A stretch of DNA of 64,000 nt. Origin: Rugalucina vietnamica (Eukaryota; Mollusca; Bivalvia; Lucinida; Lucinidae). The stretch is from contig OZ024875.1 of assembly GCA_964017185.1 (NCBI GenBank), positions 46,827,986-46,891,985 of the forward strand, written 5' to 3'. The first letter of the stretch is position 1. Each line of letters starts with the position of its first letter. Position numbers and translations under genes: made by a program. The notes below the pieces were generated by a model that made no database searches, was not told the origin of the DNA, and worked only from the letters and a program-made list of their open reading frames with translations. Shown in pieces: positions 24,105 through 35,352 of the stretch.

Positions 24105-24284
24105 CTGTTGTTGGAGGCGCGTCAAGCCTCTCACCCAGAGGATCTGTCCCCGACCGCGGGTCACCCCGTCGGTGGCAACGCCGGCCACGTCGGCGGTGTC
24201 GGGAATGCTCTCCTCCTCCTCCTCCCCGTGACCCCAACTGCATATGTTTTTAGGGAGAGATTTGGTGGGTACACACGTTACAAT
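24105..24284 (-). CDS. ATP2B: PMCA exon: C-terminal tail, first half of calmodulin-binding helix
   Basis: 180 nt, 60 codons in phase 0. Acceptor TATTTCCAG, donor CAACAG|GTCAGTC. Starts IVTCVPTKSLPKNICSWGHG, then an acidic run EEEEESIPDTADV and ends GRGQILWVRGLTRLQQQ. The last part is the first half of the autoinhibitory calmodulin-binding helix; the Trp anchor of QILW is kept, while the Phe that follows it in vertebrate pumps is Val here. GC-rich. A CAG at 24240-24238 inside the exon looks like an acceptor but using it would drop the conserved VPTKSL segment. Confidence 0.95.
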
Positions 24285-24665
24285 CTGGAAATAGACATTT
24301 TACATTTTTCACATACAAATCATAATGGTCCATATTGCAGACTACAATGCTTCAAGTTTTAAGCACAAATGCATATTTGATGTGGAAATGTTTTTACCCT
24401 ATCCAAGTACCTTAACATTAAACTTGGCTCTGTTTGACCAGACAGTTTCTACAGATCTGTGAAATGTAAAAAGATGAATAACAAAGTCATTTAAGTCATA
24501 TGGCACCCCTGAGCTAAAAACTGAAATTTTTTTGGCTAACTAATTCAATGAGCTTAAAACCATACTTTTGGATCATCTGAAATATACCGAACTGTTGGTT
24601 CATCTAAGCTAAAAATAAAGTTTTGGGTTCACCATGAGCTAAAAAGTAAAAACTGAATAATTAAC

Positions 24666-24899
24666 ATCAGGAAAACATGTCCATGAAAAGAGTAAGCCTT
24701 TGAACCCCACTTTTATACAGTAAAACAGGGGTAGGCAGGGGTATACCCATTTTTCTTATTTTAGAACCACCTAGGCGAGGCGGTTCTAACGCCTCGGCAA
24801 GGCACTTCTAATGTGTACCCACAATCTATGTTTGAGCAAAAATAAGAAAAATAAGCTCAAAAATCTCTGTTTATTACATGGGCAAGTTTTCGTAATGAT
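24666..24899 (+). mobile_element. Family B hairpin MITE next to the TM10 exon
   Basis: ATCAGGAAAACATGTCCATG to GCAAGTTTTCGTAATG. The hairpin centre is rearranged: GGCGAGGCGGTTCTAACG and CCTCGGCAAGGCACTTCTAA are two part-copies. Confidence 0.87.
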
Positions 24900-24912
24900 A
24901 ACACGTTCTTAC

Positions 24913-25020
24913 CTGTCCCCATAATAAAGCTCCTGCTCCAAGGAAAACACACCATAACCACTGCTCTAACGTCAAACCTTTAGTAGCAAACGCTACATCA
25001 GCAAATTGAACAATGATAAC
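24913..25020 (-). CDS. ATP2B: PMCA exon: TM9 end and TM10
   Basis: 108 nt, 36 codons in phase 0. Acceptor TTTTAG, donor GGACAG|GTAAGAA. Reads VIIVQFADVAFATKGLTLEQ, then WLWCVFLGAGALLWGQ (TM10). The acceptor's polypyrimidine tract is weak. A family B repeat ends about 13 bases past the donor. Confidence 0.96.
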
Positions 25021-25594
25021 CTAAAACCATACAGCAAAATGATATAACAGAGTTCCCAAGTTTAAATACAAATACAAAATTTATAGCAAGCACTCTAATT
25101 TGTGATATAGGAAACATCCATGCATTTTCATGCATAAACATTTGACGAGACAAGGTTTAAATCCAAGCTGCTCTCTTGGTTTACAATATGTTTTCTTAGT
25201 AGAAGTATCTGTCAGTTTAGTTTTTCCCCACCTCGGTTTGAGTGGGTATTTCTTTCTGATTGCACCATTGCCTGATCATTGCCTACTTTTACCTTTTCAT
25301 AGTTTGAAAATGGTTTCTGGCCTGATTGACAATGGCTTCAATCAGCTATGCACATCAATATAAATGCAAAAATATATTTGCTGTTTTCTAAAAACTAAAC
25401 GATTAGCTCATTGCTCTAACACATTCCCGCAATCTGTTTGGGAACAAAGATAAAAAAAAAAAAAAAAAAAAAAAAAAATCGAACATATCAAACTTTTCAA
25501 CTAAAATTTTCAATTTTTACCACGGCAAGGAAAATCTTTATCTATCGCAGTCAATCATCGCTGTTTTTGTTTTTTTATAATGCAATGCACTCAC

Positions 25595-25806
25595 CTGGCC
25601 TACAAAAGTTCCTATCCAAATTCCAATGAATATTGGGTTTCTTTGTAATCCTTCGAATATATTCCGCTGACCGTGAATTTTGCGGGCATTTATTTCGTTA
25701 CACAAAGTCATCATAACAAAAGTGTTAAAAATAATAGTAAAATGCTGAGTAGGAGCTGAATGAAGAGGTCTGTAGCGGCCTTCCTCTATATCGAAAAGAT
25801 CCGCTC
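25595..25806 (-). CDS. ATP2B: PMCA exon: TM8 and start of TM9
   Basis: 212 nt, acceptor CCTTTCAG, donor GGCCAG|GTGAGTG. Encodes ADLFDIEEGRYRPLHSAPTQ, TM8 HFTIIFNTFVMMTLCNEINA, RKIHGQRNIFEGLQRNP and the first part of TM9. FNTFVMM and NEINARKIHG are signature strings of the PMCA group. Confidence 0.97.
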
Positions 25807-25834
25807 CTGAAAGGAAATAAAATTTTGTTTTTCA

Positions 25835-25895
25835 TCAGGAAAGCATGTTCGTGAAATGTGTACTCTTAAACCTCGCTTTTATAAAGTAAAACCTA
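25835..25895 (+). mobile_element. Family B 5' fragment
   Basis: TCATCAGGAAAGCATGTTCG, GAAATGTGTACTCTTAAACC, CGCTTTTATAAAGTAAAACC only. Confidence 0.65.
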
Positions 25896-26089
25896 GAAGC
25901 ACTCTGATACTCTTGTTAATTTCAGTTGGGACTTTTATGTCCACAACCACAGCTAAGGGTCATGTCGGGACAGTCAGATATCCTATCCATTATGTTCCTG
26001 GGTGAGCCTCTCAGTGGTATGTTACCAGTACTAAGTGCATTTGTCTTTCACAACTAACATAAAATTTAATGCTCTTCTTGAGTTAACAT

Positions 26090-26326
26090 ATGAGCCGCCT
26101 CGTGGGAAAACCAACAATGTGGTTTCCGAACAGGTCCGACACAAACTGGCCTGCACAGTCACAGAAGAAGGCTAGAGGGTTGAAATTTCATATTTAAGAA
26201 GAAGAGGAAGTGTACTATCCGTGTAGCGAAAACAAAGGCGCTGATCACCTTCGCGGTTACCGCGAAGCTGATCTGCGTCTTTGTTTTCGCATATGCAGAT
26301 TGTTGGTTTTCTCATGAGGAGGCTCA
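26090..26326 (-). mobile_element. Family A MITE, complete
   Basis: Full copy with CCAAC ends lying 45 bp from the decayed TM7 exon copy. Hairpin arm has GATCACC instead of GATCAGC. Confidence 0.92.
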
Positions 26327-26370
26327 TATTCTATGTAGCATCTTATCATGGAGTCTTATTCTGATCAGGT

Positions 26371-26515
26371 TTGTAAAACTTAATACTAACTGCTTCATAG
26401 GTCTGAGAAATTACGTCATAGATATCTTTAAATAATGAAACAAACATGACCATTAAATCATATAATATCCTATCTAATGTTTTACGTCATAGTTCTAAAA
26501 ATGAGGTTTTGTGTC
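26371..26515 (-). pseudogene. Decayed second copy of the 3' half of the TM7 exon
   Basis: This stretch aligns with 26531-26668 (TTGTAAAACT start, GACGTAAAACAT, CATTATTTAAAG). It corresponds to the end of the TM7 exon plus the donor region. The reading frame carries a stop and the donor GTATGT has become ATATCT, so it cannot splice as an exon end. A local tandem duplication followed by decay explains it. Confidence 0.75.
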
Positions 26516-26572
26516 AGATTTTTTTTTTTTTTGTAAAACTAGTCGGTAAAAGAGAAACTACATCATACATAC

Positions 26573-26786
26573 CTTTAAATAATAAAACAAATATGACTAT
26601 TAACTGATATATAGAATGTCCTATGATGTTTTTCGTCATAGTTCTTGAAATGAGAGGTTTTGTTCGTCCGTATGGTTTGCGTTCGAGTAGCTCCTCGCTG
26701 GGCAGTTCGGTGGCGAGGGCGAGGGAGGCGAGGGTGTCCATGATCAGGTTCACCCACAACATCTGGATGGCTTTCAGAGGGCTGTC
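26573..26786 (-). CDS. ATP2B: PMCA exon: TM6 (NLIMD) and TM7
   Basis: 214 nt, acceptor TGTTACAG, donor TTTAAAG|GTATGT. Encodes [20 protein letters not shown] with the TM6 calcium ligands Asn and Asp, [20 protein letters not shown], and TM7 [16 protein letters not shown]. The 5' half is markedly GC-rich against its surroundings. The 3' half and donor have a decayed second copy at 26371-26515. Confidence 0.97.
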
Positions 26787-27053
26787 CTGTAACATTATGA
26801 AAACATGAACATGCAATATACACAGATTTTTTCAGCGGCATCTCAGATTGTCCAAGAAATTTTAAAAATCTCAAGTTCCAGGCGCTGAAATACGTTTATT
26901 GCAGTCCAAAAATAAGTTTTGTTTCTATTGTATTTAGCCATAATGTTGTGTGTAGGTCAAGCAGTGACTTCTTCAAAAATTAAATAATTTATATTCTTTT
27001 GTTTGATAAAATTATTTAGCTGATTTAATACAATCTACAAAGTGCAATCTGAT

Positions 27054-27281
27054 ATGAGCCTTCACAAGAGAAAACCAACAGTCTGGATTTTTGAGGTCCA
27101 ACCCAAACCAGAGCGTACAGTCATAGAAGCTAGAAGCCTGCATTTTCAGAACTAGTAAGAAGAGGGACTGTACTATCCGTGCAGCGAAAACAAAGGTGCT
27201 GATCAGCTGTGCAATAACTGCACAGCTGATCTGCGCCTTTGTTTCCGCATATGCTGATTGTTGATTTTCTGATGCGGTGCT
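27054..27281 (-). mobile_element. Family A MITE, GCTGTGC hairpin type
   Basis: Hairpin core GATCAGCTGTGCAATAACTG facing CACAGCTGATC, the second core type. Right end degraded (GATGCGGTGCTGT). Confidence 0.85.
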
Positions 27282-27664
27282 GTATATTTTGTAGATCCAC
27301 TCCATGATGGGCCAGAATGAAACATTACACTTTCGATTGATTATCAGATTTTGTGGAAACAAACTGATGCTGGTTTGTTAACCACATGAATACTGTCCCA
27401 CATCCACAGGTTGATAGATTATTGTTTTGCATTTTGAAGTTTATTTTAAAAGAAATGTTAGAATAAAACATAAGATCATTTCACTGCAGTATGGCCCATC
27501 CACTTTCTCATTTATGTTTTCACTACTTTTAAGGAACTTAATAAAAATAATCTCAATATTAAAGGAGAATTATAACGTATTTAGCAGATTTGCCAATATT
27601 CCATATGGTCCTCCAGTGAATACAGACATTGATAATTATCAGACCTTTTTTGTTATTCAGACTT

Positions 27665-27667
<3 letters not shown>

Positions 27668-27704
<37 letters not shown>
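27668..27704. repeat. (TA)n microsatellite
   Basis: About 18 TA units, 120 bases past the donor of the TM5 exon on the transcribed strand. Confidence 0.95.
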
Positions 27705-27712
<8 letters not shown>

Positions 27713-27777
27713 TCGTTAGACATGCAAAGAAGTGATGCTATATTTTTTTAATTGTATCCATTCAGTCTAATTATTTA

Positions 27778-28077
<300 letters not shown>

Positions 28078-28150
28078 TCAATCCACATTTGAAGTAACTT
28101 GAGTTGATGCTTTATGTCCAAGCTTAACAATATTCACATTAATTATTAAA

Positions 28151-28351
28151 TGAGCCACGCCATGAGAAACCCGAATTTTTGCCTAAGAGAAAACAAAGGC
28201 GCCTTTTGTTTTTAATACACGGATAGTACAATTTCTCTTTTTCTTAAATCCGAAATTTCAAGCTTCTAGTCTGCTTCTGTGACTGTACAGGCTGGTTTGT
28301 GTCGGATCTGATCGGAAATCCTGATGACCGGTTTTCTCGCATCACGGCTCA
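28151..28351 (+). mobile_element. Family A MITE with the internal hairpin deleted
   Basis: Ends TGAGCCACGCCATGAG and ATCACGGCTCA are kept. The GATCAGC...GCTGATC hairpin is gone: AAAACAAAGGCGCCTTTTGT joins the two outer arms directly, as expected for a slip across a hairpin. Confidence 0.88.
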
Positions 28352-28563
28352 AATCATACAAGCTTAAAACTACATGAGCACAACTTTAAATGCTTATTTG
28401 TTGCAATGCTCATTCCTGGTTTATATTTGTTGGTTGGTTGATTTCGTATTTTAACTGCCTCTCAACATTTAAGGTCATTAAGGACCTGGGTTTAAAGTCT
28501 CATTTGAAAGACCCAAACTACTACATGACAGCAGCTCTTATTTTTGCATCATATATATCTTAC

Positions 28564-28758
28564 CATGGCAAAACCAACATCGGCCTTCTTGAGTGCTGGG
28601 CCATCATTGGTACCGTCACCCGTCACTGCCACGACCTCACGATTTGCGCTGAGTTTACTATCAATGATGCCTTTCACTAGAGTATACTTGTCCTGGGGCG
28701 AGGATCGGGCTAACACACGAAGATCCGGCCATACCTCATCCAGTCTCTTCTGTGAAAC
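28564..28758 (-). CDS. ATP2B: PMCA exon: [20 protein letters not shown] (P domain)
   Basis: 195 nt, 65 codons in phase 0. Acceptor GATATACAG, donor GCCATG|GTAAGAT. Encodes [39 protein letters not shown], then [20 protein letters not shown]. GDGxNDxPAL binds the Mg2+ needed for dephosphorylation. Confidence 0.98.
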
Positions 28759-28901
28759 CTGTATATCAACAATGCAGAAATTGAGCAGGGTCATTAAACT
28801 AATCTATTTGGTGACTATACTGTGACAGCTATTTTCTTAAATATTCTTGCATAGATATGTGCTTAGCAATTAGAAGCCTTTTTCAATTTGGGCCAAAAGC
28901 G

Positions 28902-28985
28902 GTATTCAAAAAGCAAAACCTATGTTTAAATCATGAAATTCACGTATTCAAAAAGCAAAACCTATGCTTAAACCATGAAATTCAC
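28902..28985. repeat. Tandem duplication, 2 x 42 bp
   Basis: GTATTCAAAAAGCAAAACCT through ATGAAATTCAC twice, with two base differences, in a short PMCA intron. Confidence 0.9.
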
Positions 28986-29303
28986 CAGTTTATGTTATTT
29001 TCAAGAGATTTTAAGTGAATTTGCATGTGAAAATGCAAGAATAGTGATCAACTATGTTTTGATTCAGTGTCCAGACATTGGCTGGTTCACTCAGAAGGGG
29101 TTTGAACACATCATGACCTTCAGCCTTGTGCTCAAATACCTTCCTCGTAATCCATCGAATGTTTGAACACTAAAAACCATGGTTGATATAAAAGTAACTG
29201 CAAGCAATCAAACCTAAAATTTTTGTAAACCAAATAACATAACTTTGGTAATGGTCAAATGCAAAGCAGAATGTTTACACATTTAGGTTTAAAAGGACAC
29301 TAC

Positions 29304-29486
29304 CTGGCCTGTTACTGGGTCCCGGACCCGTTTGTTGAATTCTTTTCCCTCTAGAACAAGGAACTTGTCGTTCATATGCAGGATTCCACACTTTGCCGCT
29401 ATTGATCTAGCTGTGTTGACGTTGTCACCTGTCACCATACGTACACATATGCCGGCGTTCTGACACTTCTTGATAGCATTTGGCAC
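29304..29486 (-). CDS. ATP2B: PMCA exon: [14 protein letters not shown] (P domain)
   Basis: 183 nt, exactly 61 codons in phase 0. Acceptor TTCACTTCCAG, donor ACAG|GTAGTG. Encodes [36 protein letters not shown], and [22 protein letters not shown] belongs to the phosphate-binding core shared by P-type ATPases. Confidence 0.97.
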
Positions 29487-29808
29487 CTGGAAGTGAAAAA
29501 GCAATATTTTGTTAAGATTGGCCTTTGAGGAAATTAGCACTGGGTTATCTTGGATATTAGGGAATATGTACAAGTATTTCACCAAACTCAAATGCATCTT
29601 TTCATGAAACGTAAAAGCGCACAAACTTTTACCTTATAAGTATTTTGACTGAAAGCATTATGCACAATCATAACAAACTTTCTGTTCTGCTTTTACATAC
29701 TTTAAAACAAAATTACTTGTACTATGAATTTGCAACCATAATAATAATGATGTTTTAAATATTTTTTAAATGATGAATGGGGTAGACTAATACAGCTGTC
29801 CAACTTAC

Positions 29809-29930
29809 TTCTGGTCTGACAGGGTCTTCAATACCGACGATACAGACACATGTTAGTCCCCGGACAATCTCGGCCTCGTTTTCCCAGTCCGGTTCCTTGT
29901 CCCAACCTTCCTCGTTTGGTTCCCGGGGAT
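29809..29930 (-). CDS. ATP2B: PMCA exon: nucleotide-binding domain, [16 protein letters not shown]
   Basis: 122 nt, acceptor CACTGTAG, donor CCAGAA|GTAAGTT. Reads [20 protein letters not shown], then [20 protein letters not shown]. The IEDPVRPE segment is the hinge back to the phosphorylation domain. The first half (PNEEGWDK) is longer and more acidic than the vertebrate PEPDWDNE form. Confidence 0.95.
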
Positions 29931-30220
29931 CTACAGTGGGGAAAACAAACATACATATCAATAAATATTTGGCCCTCTTAATTATGAAATAATACCATGA
30001 GATTTTGTAGCCTTAAAAAATATATATATAAAAAAAAAAAAAAAAAAAATTGAGCTACACTGAGGTGACTTACTGTAGGATATACAGGAAAACCACTAGA
30101 TTTAAGCAATGACACGCTCATAATATACTGAAAACCAAGTTATGTTGAGGCACATTCGGAGTACAACTCCAGCTATTTGTTCAAGCATCATTTTAACCAC
30201 CAGCACCAATCACAAGTGTA

Positions 30221-30808
30221 ACACGGGTGGTAAAGTTTGGAACGACCTCCAAAAAGAGGTAGTGAATTTCTGTTCCAATCGCACATCCGGGAACTCGCGA
30301 GGTTGGTCCAAAGCCTAGAAACGGATAAACAAAGGTAGGTGTCGGTAGTTCTTTTGATTTTTTTCTAAGTTTCTAGCGAAAAATGGATAATTATGGCAAT
30401 GCTATGTCGTGTAAAGATGACTTCTCGATGCATATGGCCCAAAACTGCGGTTGAAACCGAAATAATTTCCGCTGGGTCGTTTTTAAAACGTCGAACACGA
30501 CGTTGCTTTTTCACAACAGTTTGTCAACAACTGACACCTTTTTGCAAAATTTGTGGTTTTCCACGAAGAATACAGCCCCGGTACGCTTGCCCTGGGGAAA
30601 CGAGCACTCTGTATTATATATGCTGTTAAAAATCGCAACGGGGCGCATTATTTAAACAAATTATTGAGAAAATTCCAGTCGAGGTCGTTCCAATAAGTTG
30701 GAGCTTGGTCCAATTTGAATGAGATCGTTCCCAGTGCTCTCCTGTTTTATTCAATGAAATTAATATCTGTGATATCAGACCAGCCACACTCAGACAAAAA
30801 TGATGGCG
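30221..30808 (+). repeat. Left arm of the long inverted repeat
   Basis: Carries a 78-codon ORF at 30393-30629 (MAMLCRVKMTSRCIWPKTAV start). The right arm has the same ORF, longer by an upstream extension. As the arms are near identical at DNA level, shared openness is not evidence for coding. Confidence 0.85.
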
Positions 30809-31168
30809 TTTGAAATACTGTAATATTTTGGGGTTTGAAAGCGATTCTCCTACGACTGATAGCTTGCTAATGACCGTTTATAAGCGGTTTCTGGCCTGTG
30901 CTTTAAACATGAATTGTTCTTTGCAGAGCTTCAGATAGTTTCTTATTCCTGCTTTTATGTGTAAACCTATTTTCATGTTTTGTTGCTCTTTTTAAGACGT
31001 TCGGAACGCAAAAGGATTGTGACACGATCATATTTTTCTTGATGTATTTCAGGAAAGGGTGATTTTGAAAAATAAAAGTATCATAAAACTATTGCAAAGA
31101 CAGTACATGCGATTCTTGCTTTGTCGGGTTTTCGTGTGATAAATTGTTTCGCTCTTTCTGTTGTTAAA

Positions 31169-31360
31169 TGAGCCGCCTCGTGGGAAAACCAACAATGTGG
31201 TTTTCGAATAGGTCTGACACAAACCGGCCTGTACAGCTACAGAAGCAGGCTAGAAGCTTGAAATTTTGGAGTTAAGTAGAGGAGGAATTGTACTATCCGA
31301 GAAGCAAAAACAAAGGCAAGCTGATCTGCGCCTTTGTTTTCGCCTATGCAGATTGTTGCA
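31169..31360 (-). mobile_element. Family A MITE, truncated, inside the 6.1-kb element
   Basis: Left end TGAGCCGCCTCGTGGG intact; one hairpin arm deleted (AAAGGCAAGCTGATCTGCGCC); right end lost after GATTGTTG. Confidence 0.85.
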
Positions 31361-32684
31361 TGGGGTACTTTAGTCGTACTAGCACTTCTACAGGTATTGG
31401 CCAATAAATTGTATAAAACATATAGGGAAAAAATATTTAACACTTCATAACTTTCTTATTTCTTATGATATTTTTATATCACGAACGGCGTTAGAAAGTA
31501 TAATTCTTTATCTTTACCATATTTTTTAAATTTTTGACGTAGCACTATTATAAAATGGTCTGTTTGAGGACGGCCGTCTTGTTGTACGCAATTTAATTAA
31601 ATATATAGCAAAATTTCCGTAAAACGCGGTTAATTACGCCTAGGTACATTACTTCAGCAACAATTTTAAGCTATAATTTTACATAAATGTTAGGCGTCAC
31701 AAACGGTCCAATTTAGTACAAATATTATATTTTAATCTGGTGTATTTTTTATTTTTGTAGCTCAACGATAAATTGGTCTGTTTGAGCAAGGACCAAAAAA
31801 ATAATAAATATTATTTTCTATCTGGAATTTCCGTGAGTATCCGTAAAATGCACCGATAAGACCCGACTTAATTTCCAGGTATTAATGCCGTGGGCGAAGA
31901 TTATCGCTCTAATATGAAAATGAAATGTATTTGATGACTGAGAGTGTAATAAAGAATTTTATATGAATAAATTAATAGGCTTAAGTTTAGAGAGTGATAT
32001 TATGCGGAAATAAAACATTAAACTTTACCATATTTTGTTCTCCTTTTTCGGCAGTAGATGCTGAATTGAAAACACAGATGTCAATTCGCTCATGATTGCA
32101 TAATGTCAATTAGTAATGACACTGTGTTAAATTCGCAATCAAGTTCTACTCATTTTATTTATCATTTTATTTTTATGAGAATCTTTTTTATAATTATTTC
32201 GTGAGGTATTTGTATTTTTCTTTTGATGCTGTAATCCGCAACAGGACGAGTGCTCGATATCTGTCATTCAAAGTCAATCCAAACAAAATAGCAGCTTTTA
32301 TTAGCTTTAATTAAAGAACAAAAACATCAAACATAAACGTTTAAAGCGATCATCGCCTGAACAACTGAATCCCGACAACAATTAAAGAAATGTACATGTA
32401 ATCCATTTAACTTAAGTATTTCACACATACTCGAGATATAATTGAGCAAACCGAACGAGTTTATTTTAATTACTCATTTACCGAAAGCGGTGCAAGGTGA
32501 TGACACTGTGCCATAACACATTATGCATGCCTTATTTAACCAAGGTGAAGAATTCAAAGATATTTAAAATATTTTTTAATATCTTTCTCAAAGCATTTTG
32601 ACACGAAACAAAAACATTTAATCATTATACATCTATAGTAGTAGAGAAGACTCCTACATTTATCAACCTAAATATGTGTAATTA

Positions 32685-32822
32685 CGCATTCATTCATTCA
32701 TTCATTCATTCATTCATTCATTCATTCATTCATTCATTCATTCATTTCTTTCTTTCTTTCTTTCTTTCTTTCTGTTTTCTTTCTTTCTTTTATTCATTTC
32801 TTTCTATCTGTCTTTCTTTCTT
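32685..32822. repeat. (CATT)n followed by (TTTC)n
   Basis: About fifteen CATT units run directly into about fifteen TTTC units; inside the 6.1-kb element. Confidence 0.95.
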
Positions 32823-32891
32823 ATATGCGATATATGAAATTCTTGACGACAAAGAAATAATTTGAGATAATTCTCAATGAAAATGGCAAGT

Positions 32892-33082
32892 TTCTGCGTC
32901 TTTGTTTTCGCTTCATAGATAGCAAATTCCTCTTTTTCTTAAATACGAAGCTTCATAGATAGCAAATTCCTCTTCTTCTTAAATACGAAATTTCAAACTT
33001 CTAGCCTGCTTCTGTGACTGTACAGGCCGGCTTGTGCCTGACCTGGTCGGAAACCAAACTTGTTTTCTCATGCGAAGGCTCA
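32892..33082 (+). mobile_element. Family A MITE, 5'-truncated with internal 45-bp duplication
   Basis: Starts inside the hairpin arm (CTGCGTCTTTGTTTTCGC). The segment GCTTCATAGATAGCAAATTC with its TTCTTAAATACGAA is present twice. Right end GCGAAGGCTCA is intact. Confidence 0.82.
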
Positions 33083-33576
33083 TTTGGTATTTTATTCTTG
33101 TACATGAGATTGTTTCTTGGCCTACCTTAGAAAATAAACCGTTTGCATTATTGAGGCGTGTCAGGTTTACACCGCATGGTGCTTTAACAAAAATGTAGTT
33201 TAATTAAACATGGAATTTCGTTTTAAGAATCTAGATCTCTATATGCAGACTTGGCTAAGAGTAGCCTGCCTGATATGCAGAATCAGTTTTGTCTGTCAAA
33301 ACAGCTTTCCTATGACGCTGCCAAATTATCATGTGAGAATGTTTTTATAAGAAGCGTGACTTTAATACCTTGCGGCGACAGCCTAAATACGCTGGATGTA
33401 AGGTGTAATCCTTTTAACTACCTTATAATCACCAAAGCGTGAAGAAAACCTACTTTCTGGTCGGCATTTCTAAGACCGGATTGGTTATCATTAAAACTGT
33501 ATCAAGGTTGAACTGCATACTTGGGTCTTATGGAAAATGGTGTTTCAGCGCTGTGCAGGTCATCACCGCCCTTACA

Positions 33577-33776
33577 ACCGCTTTTTTTTTTTTTTTTTTT
33601 TTTTTTTTTTCCTGGGCGATACTACCAGTACTATAGTTGTTTTTGAGGTTGTTTTGTGGGTTTGTTGTTCCGGGCGCACCCGAAGGCTCAACCGGAAGGA
33701 GGTTTTTGGAGAAGCCCGGAATCGAACCTGCGACCCCTGGTTTACAAGGCGAGTGACTTAACCACTGCACCACGGA
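33577..33776 (-). mobile_element. tRNA-derived SINE with 13-bp target duplication
   Basis: Minus strand: A box TGGTGCAGTGGTTAAG and B box GGTTCGATTCC, with CTTGTAA as anticodon loop (TGT, Thr-like), then a GGTTGAGCCTTCGGGTGCGC tail and a terminal poly(A) of about 29. CACCGCCCTTACA flanks it on the plus strand at 33564-33576 and 33777-33789. Sharp ends and the clean duplication suggest a recent insertion. The head is too altered in its stem to be called a tRNA gene. Confidence 0.9.
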
Positions 33777-34265
33777 CACCGCCCTTACACCGCCCGTTTG
33801 AGTATAGAAGTGAAGAATTTAATTCCATATATATAGACTGTGAATATCTAGGTTTTTTTACCCAGCGAAAATGTATAAATATTCTAAATTCATTTATTTG
33901 GCACGAATTACATTTAATTTCTATATAAAGAAAAACGAATTTATTTAATATTTTATATGTGTCTTTCACATTCGGATCCTGATAGCCTTCTAAATTTATT
34001 TTTAACAATATGATTACTACTGCGCAAATATTTTCAAAAGGGGAACAACACGTTTATTCTTCATATAAGGTTACAACAAGGACACTCGATCGAGTCAGTG
34101 TCCTTGGTTACAAACAACTAATGAAGTCTATTAAAATAATAAATGCATCTTGAAAATGCATCTGCAAGACGAATGATTTTGTTTACGTTGGTTCTCTGTT
34201 AAATCCTATATAAAATCATCCGAAGTGACATGGGGGTAGCAGATGAATACCCCCCCCTGTCCCTG

Positions 34266-34471
34266 CATTACGAAAACTTGCCCATGCAATATACAGAGAT
34301 CTATTTTAGCTATAAAAATTGAAAATTTTCATCTGAAAAAAATTGATTTTTTTTTTCTTATTTTTGCTCAAAACATAGATTGTGGTGCACGTTAGAACCG
34401 CCTCACCGAGGCCCACAATCTATACCCATGCATACCCCAGTTTTGCTATATAAAAAGTGGGGTTCAACTGC
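34266..34471 (-). mobile_element. Family B MITE with shortened hairpin, inside the 6.1-kb element
   Basis: CATTACGAAAACTTGCCCAT to AAGTGGGGTTCAA; one hairpin arm is reduced to CGAGGCCCACAATCTAT. Confidence 0.82.
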
Positions 34472-34710
34472 GCTTAATTAAAATCAAGTTTTCACGCAGA
34501 GAAAGCTGCAGAGAAAGCTGTTAAAATAAAGCGATGAAATTTCAACTGTCCCCAGGCAACACTGACATTACCTGGACAGATTAGCCGAATGATAATCGAA
34601 TATCGCCGGCCAATATCGGATATTATCGGAAAGTCTCCGTAAATTTACCTGAGCGCTAGTAAAATCGATTGCTTGCTTATGTGCCTATATTGAAATACGA
34701 CTATTGTCCC

Positions 34711-34736
34711 GGTTGGTTTTCCCATGGAGCGGCTCA
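34711..34736 (-). mobile_element. Family A terminal fragment
   Basis: Only GGTTGGTTTTCCCATGGAGC followed by GGCTCA remains. Confidence 0.6.
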
Positions 34737-35218
34737 AATATACTAAACAAAAGGCTATACTCCAACAAAAATTTGACAAAGGGTCACAAACCTGTTTGGG
34801 TCAATTCAGTGGTACCTGTAACAAAACTCACCTAAATAAGCTTGGATTGTTCCATCTGCCAGTGTCACGAGCCCATGCTTGCCATTTAGGTTGAAAACAC
34901 GTAGTCGGTTGAAAACACGAAACACGTAGTACTGATTTGACACCGTCACACCACTTGTGGCAAGATACTTTTCGCATAAACAGAAAGAAAGCTAAGTGCA
35001 AGATGTTGCCAAAAAGGAATAGAAAGTTTTGTGCTATAAAAGTTTTACAATGGGATAAATTGATAGAAATTCATGTAATAATATGTGCACAGCGTTTTCA
35101 CTTTTGTTCAGTATATATAATTAATGAGTTCTGTAGATTAAAGTAATACCTGAGTTTAAGACGGGGATGTGTGATATTTTGTTGGGAAATGCTTCGATCA
35201 CATTTTGAGATTGGGTCG

Positions 35219-35220
<2 letters not shown>

Positions 35221-35291
<71 letters not shown>
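35221..35291. repeat. (TC)n microsatellite
   Basis: About 35 uninterrupted TC units, 60 bases ahead of the pentapeptide-repeat ORF. A polypurine-polypyrimidine tract able to form triplex DNA. Confidence 0.97.
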
Positions 35292-35294
<3 letters not shown>

Positions 35295-35352
35295 GACCTT
35301 CCATATTTGTATTTGTATTTGATGTTTTATTTTCAGATAATTTTGATTGATT

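Noticed and set aside
24105..24237. Shorter version of the calmodulin-helix exon using CAG at 24240-24238
   Set aside because: Phase does not fit the exon at 24913 and the conserved segment IVTCVPTKSLP would be lost.
24087..24362. 91-codon plus-strand ORF
   Set aside because: Antisense shadow of the calmodulin-helix exon, which is GC-rich and lacks stops on the other strand.
30393..30629. 78-codon ORF shared by both arms of the long inverted repeat as a gene
   Set aside because: The arms are nearly identical DNA, so shared openness says nothing; the two versions differ by radical changes and have no recognised domain.
33577..33776. A functional tRNA-Thr gene
   Set aside because: A and B boxes are good, but the acceptor stem does not pair and the poly(A) tail plus target duplication identify a SINE.
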